Assembly: GCF_014651815.1 (NCBI RefSeq)
Contig: NZ_BMXP01000001.1
Location: 213,934 to 277,933, forward strand
From: Alteromonas halophila
Lineage (GTDB): Bacteria; Pseudomonadota; Gammaproteobacteria; Enterobacterales; Alteromonadaceae
DNA length: 64,000 nucleotides
Direction: 5' to 3'
Made by a program: the position numbers and the translations under genes. This document shows, piece by piece, positions 26,255-35,328 of this stretch; position 1 is the stretch's first letter; each line of letters opens with the position of its first letter. Below the pieces are notes generated by a model. That model saw only the letters and a program-made list of their open reading frames with translations. It ran no database searches and was not told where the DNA came from.

Positions 26255-27820
26255 TTATCGCATTTTCCCCAGCGCAGCATCACGCATAGCAGTGAGTTCC
26301 GCGATAGACGGGGTCGTTGTGGCAAATACTTCGGCGTACTGATCACCGCTGCCAATATTTCGGGTGCTGATAGGCTGACGCACCTGACTGGCGCTGGGGG
26401 TCAGCACCGGGCTGTCAGCCTGATGGAACGTCAGGCAATCAGCCTCAAAGGCAATACCGATTTGGCAAAACAGGCCTTTGATCGTCGCTTCCGGTGATTC
26501 CGCCAAAGCCTGATAGTCCAGAACCGTTACCCGGTCACCCAGTTTGGTTTGCCACAATGCCAGTAACCGGTAAAAACCCTGAATATACGTACTAATGTCC
26601 GATGGCGAATACGCATAGTCGTTGCCGTGACTAAAAAACTGGCGGTATAAGCTGCTGGCATTGTCCAGAACCGGGCGGGACAGGCAGATAATGGGTGAAT
26701 CGGGAAACAGCGTGCGGATAAGGCCAAGGTGCAAAATATTATTGGGGTTCTTATCAATAAAATAAGTATGGTTGTTAACCGGGTATTGGCATGCCTGCTC
26801 AAAATAAAACTGGCGCAGTTGCGTTTTCTCGGACTCTGATATCTGAGCCAGACCAGATGGGTACTGACCGCGCTGCATTAAATGTAATGCGATACGTTCA
26901 ATATAAGGCAGTTCATCAGTCGTGGTTATCTGACTGTGTGCGGCGAGGATCTGCTCAGTTAATGTAGTGCCACTGCGCGGGAGGCCGACAATAAAAACAG
27001 GGACGTGCGATGCCACTGACGACGTCGGGTCAAGCGACACATTATGTAAATCGTCGACTAGCTGTAAAAAGCCCTGGCGATTAAATGGTTTTACTGTGCA
27101 CATAAGCCGGTTGGCTTCATGTAACTGTTGCAGCGCCGCCTTCTTATTACCACGCTGATGGAACATGTGATGTCTGGCAAAGCATAATAACGCGCACTGA
27201 AAAGGATCGTCAGAATGGGCAGTCTGCAGCGTCGCTTCATCGTCGTCGGTAAACCGATAGTGCTTGAGATCTGCCAGTGACCAGTACCCCGATCCTGCTG
27301 TCGCGGGCTGTAACCGGATATATCGGTGATACGCGGCAGCCGCCTTTTCTGTATCCGGTAGCGCTTTATAGGCATGGCCAGCTAACAGGTGTAATCCCGG
27401 AGAGTCGGGATCCCGCTCAATACAGGTATGTAGCAGTGAAATGGCATCCGTTACATCCCCAGTTTGCAACAAATACTGGGCAAGCCTGCTTTTTACACTG
27501 ACATCGTCAGGGAGCAATGTGCAAAGCCGCCGCAGAACCCGAACAGCCGGAAAATAAAGTTCATAGCGTACTAGCACAGTAAGCAACGCCTGATACTGTG
27601 ACGCTGTCCAGTTCTCGGCACCACTTAAATCAGTAAGCTGCCGCGTGCCTGTGATGAGATCGCCGCTGAAAAATGGCAGCTGGCCTTCAAGTATCGCGAG
27701 CTCAGGTGCGTCAGCATACTGACGGCGCAACTTACTGAGTGCCAGTTGTGCTGATGTGGTATTGCCCTGCGTGAGTGCCTGCTCCGCTTTAGTGATTAAT
27801 CGGCGACCTCTGTCATCCAT
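26255..27820 (-). CDS. TPR-repeat sulfotransferase
   Basis: A 521-residue protein with N-terminal tetratricopeptide repeats (about residues 10-175) and a C-terminal sulfotransferase domain. The PAPS loop is VPVFIVGLPRSGTTLTEQ (273-290), and a later LSRPVLDNASS is the 3'-phosphate motif. The domain belongs to the group that includes tyrosylprotein sulfotransferases, with TPRs that could bind a protein target. It lies on the opposite strand to its neighbours, convergent with the hydroxylase and divergent from the TPR-oxygenase gene. Its 3' end (GGAAAATGCGATAA on the minus strand) resembles the dispersed-repeat end, so its stop may also derive from that repeat. Confidence 0.85.
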   Translation of the reverse strand: MDDRGRRLITKAEQALTQGNTTSAQLALSKLRRQYADAPELAILEGQLPFFSGDLITGTRQLTDLSGAENWTASQYQALLTVLVRYELYFPAVRVLRRLCTLLPDDVSVKSRLAQYLLQTGDVTDAISLLHTCIERDPDSPGLHLLAGHAYKALPDTEKAAAAYHRYIRLQPATAGSGYWSLADLKHYRFTDDDEATLQTAHSDDPFQCALLCFARHHMFHQRGNKKAALQQLHEANRLMCTVKPFNRQGFLQLVDDLHNVSLDPTSSVASHVPVFIVGLPRSGTTLTEQILAAHSQITTTDELPYIERIALHLMQRGQYPSGLAQISESEKTQLRQFYFEQACQYPVNNHTYFIDKNPNNILHLGLIRTLFPDSPIICLSRPVLDNASSLYRQFFSHGNDYAYSPSDISTYIQGFYRLLALWQTKLGDRVTVLDYQALAESPEATIKGLFCQIGIAFEADCLTFHQADSPVLTPSASQVRQPISTRNIGSGDQYAEVFATTTPSIAELTAMRDAALGKMR

Positions 27821-27945
27821 ATACCGAACCTGCTTTTACTGCCATATTAGAAAACACTACGCGGGATGGTGTACCGCTTATTCGTACCAATGTTTATGGT
27901 ATCTTGTGTAAACAACAATTAATAGAAAAGTTCCAGCAGGAAGCA

Positions 27946-29766
27946 ATGGCGAATTCCCAGCAAATCCAACAGTATGTAAATCAGGCGATGCAATTGTTGC
28001 AGCGCGGTGACTATGAACAGGCACTAAAGATATTTGTGGCGCTGGAACAGGCAGGAATGCAGGACTTTCGTCTTTTCAGGGCGATGGCCAGTGCCTATGA
28101 GCGGTTACAACAGAATCAGCTGGCCAGCCAGTATTTTTCCCGCTCCCTCGCCATTAATCCAACGCAACCAGATGTGCTGATGTCGCTGGCAAGGCTGTAT
28201 ACTCTGCTACATGAATATTCCCAGGCCCAGGCATGTTATGAAAAGGCACTGGGAATAAACAAAGATGACGGGATGCTTATCCGCTATGCGCGCTTTTTGC
28301 TGCTAGAGGAAGTAGCGCAACCGCAGCAGGCACTGTCGCTCTTATCTGCGCTGACCGGGGAAGGGGCTATGACAGAGTCGGCTCTGTTGTTGCGGGCAAA
28401 AGCACAGGGGGATCAGGGTAACCGTGATGAGCAACAAGCGTTGCTGGAGCAGGCGCTGACGCGCTACCCTGAGTCCCGTGACGTACAGTCGGCACTGGCC
28501 TGGTATTACAAAGACACCGGCGACAATGAAAACGCACAGGTGTATTTTACTCGTGCAGCTCAGCATCCGAAGGCCCGTGCCGATGATGCCGAGGGCCTGG
28601 TATTGTTCTACCTGGCCACTGGCGCAATTGAAAGCGCGCGTCGCAGTCTGGCTGAAGCGCTGACCCATTATCCAGAGTCCCGCAAGTTAATGAAACTGCA
28701 GGCCTCGCTTCGTTATGAAATGGGCGACGATAACTATCTCAGCCATTATGAACGCAAGGCAGTGACCGAACTTCCCCCCGCACTGGCCTTTGATTATGTC
28801 GATCAGTGCCTGAACGCAAAAAAACTACACCAGGCGCAGATTGCGCTGGATTCATTACAGCCATTGCACCGCTCGAGTGCGTATCTGACGCAACGTTACG
28901 CATTGCTCAATTATGAGCGCGGCGATTACGCAGGCGCTATCGATCTTTTAAACGAGATTATTGTCAGGGAACCCGGTAACCCGCTACTACTGCAGTTGAT
29001 GGTCAAAAGCCTGTTTGCTGCCGGTGACATTGCAGCGAGTCAGCCCTACATTTCCCGTTTGCTTGAACAGGCACCGGATGACCAGTTTTACTGGGCACTG
29101 CAGAGCACGCAATGGCGGCTGTCAGGCGATGACAGGTATGCCTGGCTGTGTGATTACGCCTCACTTGTCAGGCCCGTGGAATTGCATTGCCCACCGGAGT
29201 ATGGATCAACGACGGCCTTTCTGGCAGAGCTGAAAACCGTGCTGGAACAGTTACATACGACCAGGCATCAGCCACTGGAACAGTCGCTGGTCGGCGGAAC
29301 ACAGACGACGGGCTATTTGTTCGAACGTCGTCATCCGGTCATTCAGTCGTTGAAAACTGCGTTGCATGAGACCTGTCGTGATGCATTATCGACGTTGGTA
29401 GTGGATGAAACGCATCCGACTTGCAAGTCTGCGCAACGTGATATCAGCTTTGCGACAAGCTGGTCGGTACGGCTTCAGGATCAGGGGTTTCATGTTTCTC
29501 ATGTTCACCCTAAAGGCTGGTACAGCAGCGCGTTCTATGTGGACGTTCCTGAATTGCCTGACAACGATGCCAATGCTGGCTGGCTGCACCTGGGCAAGCC
29601 GGGAATAATCACAGCGCAGCCTCTGGACGCTGAGCAATGGATACAGCCACAACCCGGCAAACTGGCATTATTCCCTTCATTCATGTGGCACGGTACCGCA
29701 CCGTTTGAGAGTCAGCAGTCCAGGTTGACGGTTGCTTTTGACCTCAGTCATCAGCGTAAAAAATGA
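27946..29766 (+). CDS. TPR protein with C-terminal 2OG-Fe(II) oxygenase domain
   Basis: A 606-residue protein. The first 420 residues are tetratricopeptide-like helical repeats. The C-terminal 180 form a putative 2OG-Fe(II) oxygenase domain with GFHVSHVHPKGWYSS (His519 and His521), a distal His582 in FMWHG, and Arg593 in the strand RLTVAFDL. I start at the ATG at 27946 with AGGA upstream; a TTG at 27904 would add 14 residues. The layout (TPR plus hydroxylase) parallels animal aspartyl hydroxylase and prolyl hydroxylase chains. With the divergent TPR-sulfotransferase it suggests protein targets. A short dispersed-repeat end follows its stop. Confidence 0.82.
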   Translation: MANSQQIQQYVNQAMQLLQRGDYEQALKIFVALEQAGMQDFRLFRAMASAYERLQQNQLASQYFSRSLAINPTQPDVLMSLARLYTLLHEYSQAQACYEKALGINKDDGMLIRYARFLLLEEVAQPQQALSLLSALTGEGAMTESALLLRAKAQGDQGNRDEQQALLEQALTRYPESRDVQSALAWYYKDTGDNENAQVYFTRAAQHPKARADDAEGLVLFYLATGAIESARRSLAEALTHYPESRKLMKLQASLRYEMGDDNYLSHYERKAVTELPPALAFDYVDQCLNAKKLHQAQIALDSLQPLHRSSAYLTQRYALLNYERGDYAGAIDLLNEIIVREPGNPLLLQLMVKSLFAAGDIAASQPYISRLLEQAPDDQFYWALQSTQWRLSGDDRYAWLCDYASLVRPVELHCPPEYGSTTAFLAELKTVLEQLHTTRHQPLEQSLVGGTQTTGYLFERRHPVIQSLKTALHETCRDALSTLVVDETHPTCKSAQRDISFATSWSVRLQDQGFHVSHVHPKGWYSSAFYVDVPELPDNDANAGWLHLGKPGIITAQPLDAEQWIQPQPGKLALFPSFMWHGTAPFESQQSRLTVAFDLSHQRKK

Positions 29767-30266
29767 TAACAATCTGATTAAGGAAAATGCGTAGATAAAC
29801 GGATCTGTTAATGGAAGGGTAACCTAATATTGATAGTGTCGGTTTAATGATTGGCTAAATGTTTTACGTCTAATTAGTATCAGAATTACATTGACGCAAC
29901 AGCGCCTATGGTCAATGATTACTGAGAAGGAAGCAGACAACGAAATAACGTGTGCTGTTTGCTTGGCTAATGTGAGAGTTCACACATCGCGGATCGCGCG
30001 TGGTAGCCAAATGTCCAATCAGCCACCAGCAATGGTATTGATGAGTGGTTGTCTTTTAATCAAATCAATATCCTAACGGTCTGTGTTAAGAGGCTGTTAC
30101 TTGACTCCTCTCGGTAATCCGTGTGAGTATTAGGAGTTCGTAGTATTGGCGTTCTGGCGGCAATGACTACTGTCCTTAAACAATATAGCAAAAGTTTTTA
30201 TACGCCCCTTGCCCGAGTAGTGTTTCATTTCGGCGAGGATTCAAATAAGAAATTTGGTTGGGAACT
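29767..30266. other. Intergenic region before the TonB2 operon
   Basis: About 500 bp without a convincing gene. It begins with a short copy of the dispersed repeat end (29777-29797). A 61-codon frame at 29891-30076 has no ribosome binding site and no family resemblance. The last 100 bp should contain the promoter of the TonB2 operon. Confidence 0.5.
29777..29797 (+). repeat. Dispersed repeat, short copy 3
   Basis: TTAAGGAAAATGCGTAGATAA lies 11 nt after the stop of the TPR-oxygenase gene and matches the family end at about 16 of 20 positions. Confidence 0.5.
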
Positions 30267-31037
30267 ATGTCCAATATGAGCAAGAGAACTCTTATTGCTT
30301 CTACTGTTATGGGTGCGTTTGCACTGACAGGTAGCGCAGTCTCTGCAGATACGCTAGACAAACTTCATGAAGAAGAAGCAAAGATCCATGCGGCTGCAGC
30401 GAAATCTCAAGAAAAAATAAACACGCTGTTCGAACAGTCACAGGAACTTTTGGTGGAATACCGTCAGACTGTTGACGAAACAGAGAACCTGAAAGTTTAT
30501 AACGACTATATTGCGAGCCTGGTTGCTGACCAACAGCGCAGTATTGACTCTCTGCAACGTCAAATCGACAGCATTGAAGACACCAAAAAAGGTATCGTAC
30601 CTCTCATGTTCCGCATGATTGACAGCCTTGAGCAGTTCGTCAAGCTGGATCGTCCGATTCACCTTGAAGAGCGTCTTGAGCGTGTCGAACGCCTGCGTGA
30701 CCTGATGGCTAACTCTAACGTCACTGTTTCTGAGCAGTTCCGTCAGGTTATTGAAGCCTATCTGGTTGAGGTCGAGTACGGCACCAAAATCAACTCTTAT
30801 CAGGGCACCATTGATGCCAATGGTACAGAGGTCACTGTAGACTTCTTTAACCTGGGTCGTGCAGCGCTTATGGCACTGTCGCTCGACCAGAGTTCAGCCT
30901 GGGTCTGGAACAACGAAACGCGCGCTTGGGAGCAGTTAAGTGATGACTATGTATCATCTGTTGTTGATGCTGTGAAAATGGCTAACAACGTAATCCCAGC
31001 GGATCTGATCAAACTACCAATTAGAGCAGCGGAGTAA
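30267..31037 (+). CDS. DUF3450 periplasmic protein of the TonB2 locus
   Basis: A 257-residue secreted protein with a signal peptide (cleavage near AVSA|D, about residue 26) and a long helical, coiled-coil body. It ends in a conserved domain with WVWNNETRAWEQL. This matches DUF3450, whose genes commonly precede ttpC-exbB-exbD-tonB in Vibrio and alteromonads. Its molecular role is unproven; it may assist the TonB2 complex in the periplasm. The ATG at 30267 is chosen over the TTG at 30258. It lies 6 nt before the next gene. Confidence 0.85.
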   Translation: MSNMSKRTLIASTVMGAFALTGSAVSADTLDKLHEEEAKIHAAAAKSQEKINTLFEQSQELLVEYRQTVDETENLKVYNDYIASLVADQQRSIDSLQRQIDSIEDTKKGIVPLMFRMIDSLEQFVKLDRPIHLEERLERVERLRDLMANSNVTVSEQFRQVIEAYLVEVEYGTKINSYQGTIDANGTEVTVDFFNLGRAALMALSLDQSSAWVWNNETRAWEQLSDDYVSSVVDAVKMANNVIPADLIKLPIRAAE

Positions 31038-31043
31038 GTGTAG

Positions 31044-32402
31044 ATGAAACCAGTATTCAAATCTCTATTAGCCGCTGCAACAATGGCGGTAGTAGCAACC
31101 GGTGCGCAGGCGCAGGAGTCTCAGACGCTGCAGGATCTGCTTAACCAGGTACAGAAAAATCGTGTTTCTGAAGCACGTATCAACGAAGAGCGTGAAGCAG
31201 AATTCCGTTCAGAGCGCGCTGACAAGCAGGCAATGCTGCGTCAGGCACAACAGGAACTGCAAGCGGAAACTGATCGCGGTGATCGCCTGCAAGAGCAGTT
31301 CTCGCAAAACGAAACAACGCTGACTGAGAAGTCTGCTGAGCTGGAACAGGCAACCGGTACTTTAGGCGAAATGTTTGGTGTGGTTCGTCAGGCCGCGTCT
31401 GAAGCCTATGGTCGTGTTTCTACGTCAATCGTAAGTGCAGAATTCCCAGGGCGCGCACAGTTCCTGTCTGATATGTCAGAAGAGTCGAAAGGCCTGCCTA
31501 ACATTTCAGAACTGGAAGATCTGTGGTTTGCACTGCAAAAAGAAATGACTGAAGGTGGTGAAGTGTCTCGCTTTACGACAACGGTTGTTAACCTTGATGG
31601 CGGTACGTCAGAGCAGGAAGTAGTTCGTGTAGGTACTTTCAACCTGATCGGCGAAGCTGGCTACCTGGCCTATGACCTGGAAAATAACGTTGTTCAGCCA
31701 CTGGGTCGTCAGCCTGACAGCCACCTGGTAGGTTCTGCAGAAGAGCTGTATGAATCAACATCTGGTCTGGTACCTTTCTATGCTGACCCGTCTCAGGGTG
31801 CAATCCTTGGCCTGCTGAAGCAAAAAGCAACCTGGTCAGAGCGTTATCATGCAGGTGGTCCGGTAGGTTACACCATCACAGTGATGCTGGTTATTGGTCT
31901 GCTGATTGGTGTGTACAAACTGGTCACACTGACATTATCTGGTGCGAAGATTCGCTCACAGCTTAAAAACCCAGGCAACCCATCAAGTGGTAATGCGCTT
32001 GGCCGTATCCTGAAAGTGTATCAGGAGAACAAAAACGCTGACGCAGAAAATCTAGAACTGAAACTGGACGAAGCAATCCTTCGCGAACTGCCTAAAATCG
32101 AAAGCGGTATTAACGTGATTAAGATTTTCGCAGCCATTGCACCGCTAATGGGTCTGTTAGGTACAGTTCTGGGTATGATTGAAACCTTCCAGACAATTAC
32201 ATTGTTCGGTACAGGCGACCCTCGTATGATGGCCGGCAGTATCTCGATGGCACTTGTTACAACTGCACAGGGTATCATTGCAGCATTGCCGCTAATCCTG
32301 ATGCACAGCATTGTTGCTTCACGTAGCAAGTCAATTATCCATATTCTTGATGAGCAGACAGCAGGTATTGTTGCTGCCCATTCAGAGACGGAGAAAGCGT
32401 AA
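31044..32402 (+). CDS. ttpC: TtpC-like MotA/TolQ/ExbB protein
   Basis: A 452-residue inner-membrane component of TonB2-type systems, where Vibrio TtpC is needed for energy transfer to TonB2. It has a signal peptide (ATGAQAQE, about residue 24) and a periplasmic coiled-coil region to about residue 115. A periplasmic domain follows, then a membrane helix near residue 275 and a C-terminal MotA/TolQ/ExbB domain with GLLGTVLGMIETFQ. It is much longer than a canonical ExbB, which follows immediately, as expected for TtpC. Confidence 0.88.
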   Translation: MKPVFKSLLAAATMAVVATGAQAQESQTLQDLLNQVQKNRVSEARINEEREAEFRSERADKQAMLRQAQQELQAETDRGDRLQEQFSQNETTLTEKSAELEQATGTLGEMFGVVRQAASEAYGRVSTSIVSAEFPGRAQFLSDMSEESKGLPNISELEDLWFALQKEMTEGGEVSRFTTTVVNLDGGTSEQEVVRVGTFNLIGEAGYLAYDLENNVVQPLGRQPDSHLVGSAEELYESTSGLVPFYADPSQGAILGLLKQKATWSERYHAGGPVGYTITVMLVIGLLIGVYKLVTLTLSGAKIRSQLKNPGNPSSGNALGRILKVYQENKNADAENLELKLDEAILRELPKIESGINVIKIFAAIAPLMGLLGTVLGMIETFQTITLFGTGDPRMMAGSISMALVTTAQGIIAALPLILMHSIVASRSKSIIHILDEQTAGIVAAHSETEKA

Positions 32403-32403
32403 T

Positions 32404-32928
32404 ATGAATTACCTGATTGGATTATTTGAATCGGTCAGGGACTTTATCGCTACCGGCGGTGACGTGCTGTATTTCGTCGCTGCCGCGCTCTTTCTCATGT
32501 GGATGTTAATGATTGAGCGTTACTGGTATTTAATCTCCGTATTCCCGAAGGTGAAGAAAGACATTATCGCTAAGTGGGATGCGCGGGAAGATACCACATC
32601 ATGGTATGCGCATAGAATCCGTGACGCGTGGATTTCTCAGGCGTCAGATGCACTGGATGCGAGAATGCTGATAATCCGCACACTGATAGCCATGTGTCCG
32701 CTAATAGGGCTACTTGGTACGGTAACCGGAATGATCAGTGTTTTTGAGACAATGGCAACACAGGGAACCAGCAATGCCCGTTTGATGGCAGGTGGTATCT
32801 CAATGGCAACAATCCCGACAATGGCGGGCATGGTTGCGGCGCTGTCAGGACTGTTCATCAGTTCACGTCTCGAAGCGAAAGTGAAGCTGGCAAGAGAAGG
32901 CTTGGTTGATAGCCTGCCACATCATTAG
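32404..32928 (+). CDS. exbB: Proton channel protein ExbB of the TonB2 system
   Basis: The proton-motive-force channel subunit. Its 174 residues contain three membrane helices and the ExbB/TolQ core PLIGLLGTVTGMISVFETMA. The ATG at 32404 lies 1 nt after the ttpC stop; a longer frame overlapping ttpC is not supported. The short ExbB2-type form lacks the long N-terminal extension, which TtpC may supply. Confidence 0.92.
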   Translation: MNYLIGLFESVRDFIATGGDVLYFVAAALFLMWMLMIERYWYLISVFPKVKKDIIAKWDAREDTTSWYAHRIRDAWISQASDALDARMLIIRTLIAMCPLIGLLGTVTGMISVFETMATQGTSNARLMAGGISMATIPTMAGMVAALSGLFISSRLEAKVKLAREGLVDSLPHH

Positions 32929-32939
32929 AGAGAGAGATT

Positions 32940-33338
32940 ATGTCTCGTAAAGTCAGAACCGAGGAAGAAGATGCGCAGATAGATATGACTCCCATGCTGG
33001 ATATTGTATTTATCATGTTGATCTTCTTTATCGTTACTACTGTTTTCGTTAAGGAAGCGGGTATCGAAATTAATAAGCCTGATGCGAGCCAGGCGGTTCT
33101 TCACAAAAATGCCAACATTTTCATTGCTGTTACTGAAGATGGCAATGTATGGATGGACAAGCGTGAAGTATCACCGGACAGCGTTCGGGCGAATCTGGAA
33201 CGGCTGCTGAAGGAACAGCCGACTGATTATGTGATCATCCAGGCTGACGTGAAATCGAAGCACGGCGTCGTGGTTGAAATCATGGATCAGGTTAAAGCTG
33301 CCGGCGTCGATCGCGTTTCAGTAGCAGCAAGGGGTTAA
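32940..33338 (+). CDS. exbD: ExbD biopolymer transport protein
   Basis: The 132-residue partner of ExbB has one membrane helix near residues 19-38. The conserved proton-path aspartate lies in MTPMLDIVFIMLIFF, followed by a periplasmic domain. It lies 11 nt after exbB and 1 nt before tonB. Confidence 0.93.
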   Translation: MSRKVRTEEEDAQIDMTPMLDIVFIMLIFFIVTTVFVKEAGIEINKPDASQAVLHKNANIFIAVTEDGNVWMDKREVSPDSVRANLERLLKEQPTDYVIIQADVKSKHGVVVEIMDQVKAAGVDRVSVAARG

Positions 33339-33339
33339 G

Positions 33340-33951
33340 ATGGCACGTTTTATTGTATCTATTCTGTTAGGTGCGGGTGTTGCATTTGCCTTGTTCGTCC
33401 TGATGGCGACATTGATTGAGAATTCCTCAAGACCGGCAGATGAAATACCGGAAGCACCGGTAATTGATATTGTGATGCAGGAACCGGAGGCCGACACGCA
33501 GACTCGTCAGCGTACACCTCCGCCTCCGCCACCACCACCAAAACAGCCTCCGAAGATGCAACCGGTAGAGCCGGAAGCTGCAGATCCGGATTCCAGTGGT
33601 TTCAACATGGATGTACCGAGTGTTGATACCGGCGGTGTAGGTGTAAATATTGGTGCGGTTGGCGCTATGCAACGTGACGGTGAAGCAACACCTATCGTTC
33701 GTATCGATCCGAAGTATCCACCAGAAGCTGCCCGTGATGGCAAAGAAGGTTGGGTTAAATTATCTTTTACTATCAATGAAGTTGGTGGTGTGGAAGATAT
33801 TGAAGTGATTGATGCAGAGCCCAAACGTGTATTTGACCGCGAAGCGCGCCGTGCGCTGCGTAAGTGGAAATACAAGCCTAAGGTAGTTGAAGGGAAAGCA
33901 GTGAAGCAGACTGATATGTTCGTTCAACTCGACTTTAAACTGGAGCAATGA
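33340..33951 (+). CDS. tonB: TonB energy transducer (TonB2 type)
   Basis: TonB spans the periplasm to energise outer-membrane receptors. The 203-residue product has an N-terminal membrane anchor and a short proline-rich stretch (PPPPPPPPKQPPK, about residues 59-71). Its C-terminal domain contains PKYPPEAARDGKEGWVKLSF and ends with FVQLDFKLE. The proline spacer is shorter than in enteric TonB1, as in TonB2 proteins. It is the most likely energiser of the receptors at 20.4 and 40.4 kb. Its stop overlaps the next gene's leader. Confidence 0.93.
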   Translation: MARFIVSILLGAGVAFALFVLMATLIENSSRPADEIPEAPVIDIVMQEPEADTQTRQRTPPPPPPPPKQPPKMQPVEPEAADPDSSGFNMDVPSVDTGGVGVNIGAVGAMQRDGEATPIVRIDPKYPPEAARDGKEGWVKLSFTINEVGGVEDIEVIDAEPKRVFDREARRALRKWKYKPKVVEGKAVKQTDMFVQLDFKLEQ

Positions 33952-33953
33952 TC

Positions 33954-35213
33954 ATGATGAAAACATTCAAAATGTCTGCAATTGCTTTGGTAATGGGTGT
34001 CGGTGCGGTCACTGCCGCACCAGCCATGGCGCAGTCGTCGGCGATTGTTTGTCCCGGCTATGAGAAGGGAAAAACAACGCTGGTCGGTGAGCGTACAGGT
34101 AAAAAAGTGCAAAAGGCCTTTGAAGCGTACAACGAAGATAAGACCAACGAAGCACTTGATATTCTGTACGACATTGAACCATCAGATGACTTCGACAAGG
34201 CCTACGTGGGCAGATTCATCGGTAACCTGCTGGCCTCTCAGGAAGGTCAGGGAACTAAGGCGTTAGGCTACCTGCGTGACGCAGTTGATCCTAAGGTGTT
34301 AAACGATACCGAACATGCTCAAACGCTGAAATTGATTGGCGATTTGAGCATGCAGGAAGAGAAGTACACTGATGCTATTGACATGTATCAGAAGTGGATG
34401 GACTTCACCTGTAAAGAAGATGCAGACGTTTATACACGTATGGCACAGGCCTATTACGAGTCTGGTCAGCTGGCAAAAATGGTTGAGCCAGCCGATAACG
34501 CTATCAGGTTGCTAGAAGAGCCGAACAAAAATCCTTATGTACTGAAGATGACATCTTATTACGAAAGAAAGATGTATCCGGAAACAGTTGAGGTAGCACG
34601 ACAGCTTGTACAACTGTTCCCCGAAAATCCTCAGTGGTGGATTCGTCTTGGCTTCTTTTACATGCTGGTCGAAGACTATAAGCTGGCGCTTTCAACTTTT
34701 GATATGGCCTATTTACAAGGCTTTTTGAAGAAAGAAAGTGAGATTAAAACCTTAAGTCAGCTTTATGCAACAAATGGTATGCCATGGCGTGCTGCTAAGT
34801 TGCTGGTCAAGTATGTCGACTCCGGTCTTCTGGAAGATGATGCGGAAATGCTATCGAACATAGCTAATTCGTTTCATCAGTCCAAAAACTATGAGACCGC
34901 AGCAAACTATTATGGTTTGGCAGCTCAAAAGTCTAATGATCCTGAACACTACCGTAAGAAAGGTACTCTGTTGCTGGTCGCTCAAGACTATAAAGGCGCT
35001 ATCAACGCGCTTAAAAATGCCTTGGAGCGTGGCGCTGAGTCCCCTGCATCCATTCACTTCTCGTTAATGGAAGCAAATTTCTACGCAGGTAACTTCAAAG
35101 AAGCTTACCGTCATGTGCAGGAAGCTAAGAAAGATCGCGCTGTGCGCCGTAATGCGGTGGCATGGGAACCTTATATCAAGGAAAAAGCGAAAAATCGCGG
35201 CATCGAAATCTAG
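33954..35213 (+). CDS. TPR protein of the TonB2 operon
   Basis: A 419-residue exported tetratricopeptide-repeat protein. It has a signal peptide (APAMAQS, about residue 26), then helical repeats such as DAIDMYQKWMDF and AANYYGLAAQKS throughout. A gene of this kind ends the TonB2 operon in vibrios (the VC1543 type), where it contributes to TonB2 function. GGAG lies 9 nt before the ATG at 33954. It is followed by a strong terminator. Confidence 0.88.
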   Translation: MMKTFKMSAIALVMGVGAVTAAPAMAQSSAIVCPGYEKGKTTLVGERTGKKVQKAFEAYNEDKTNEALDILYDIEPSDDFDKAYVGRFIGNLLASQEGQGTKALGYLRDAVDPKVLNDTEHAQTLKLIGDLSMQEEKYTDAIDMYQKWMDFTCKEDADVYTRMAQAYYESGQLAKMVEPADNAIRLLEEPNKNPYVLKMTSYYERKMYPETVEVARQLVQLFPENPQWWIRLGFFYMLVEDYKLALSTFDMAYLQGFLKKESEIKTLSQLYATNGMPWRAAKLLVKYVDSGLLEDDAEMLSNIANSFHQSKNYETAANYYGLAAQKSNDPEHYRKKGTLLLVAQDYKGAINALKNALERGAESPASIHFSLMEANFYAGNFKEAYRHVQEAKKDRAVRRNAVAWEPYIKEKAKNRGIEI

Positions 35214-35220
35214 CATTAAC

Positions 35221-35246
35221 AAAAGCCTCCGCTCGGAGGCTTTTTT
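35221..35246 (+). terminator. Rho-independent terminator of the TonB2 operon
   Basis: AAGCCTCC/GGAGGCTT with a 4-nt loop leads into six T residues, 8 nt after the last stop codon. Confidence 0.92.
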
Positions 35247-35328
35247 ATTCGTGCTGACCCGTCCTAAATAACGGTCACCCTTCCTAAACTGAGCAAAACC
35301 ATACTATTGGCTTGCATTGTTCGGCCTA

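Noticed and set aside
29891-30076. 61-codon frame between the TPR-oxygenase and DUF3450 genes
   Set aside because: It begins with TTG without a ribosome binding site and resembles no known protein.
33427-33875. Long minus-strand frames rich in Trp/Gly/Arg opposite tonB
   Set aside because: They mirror the proline-rich codons of tonB; no independent start signals.
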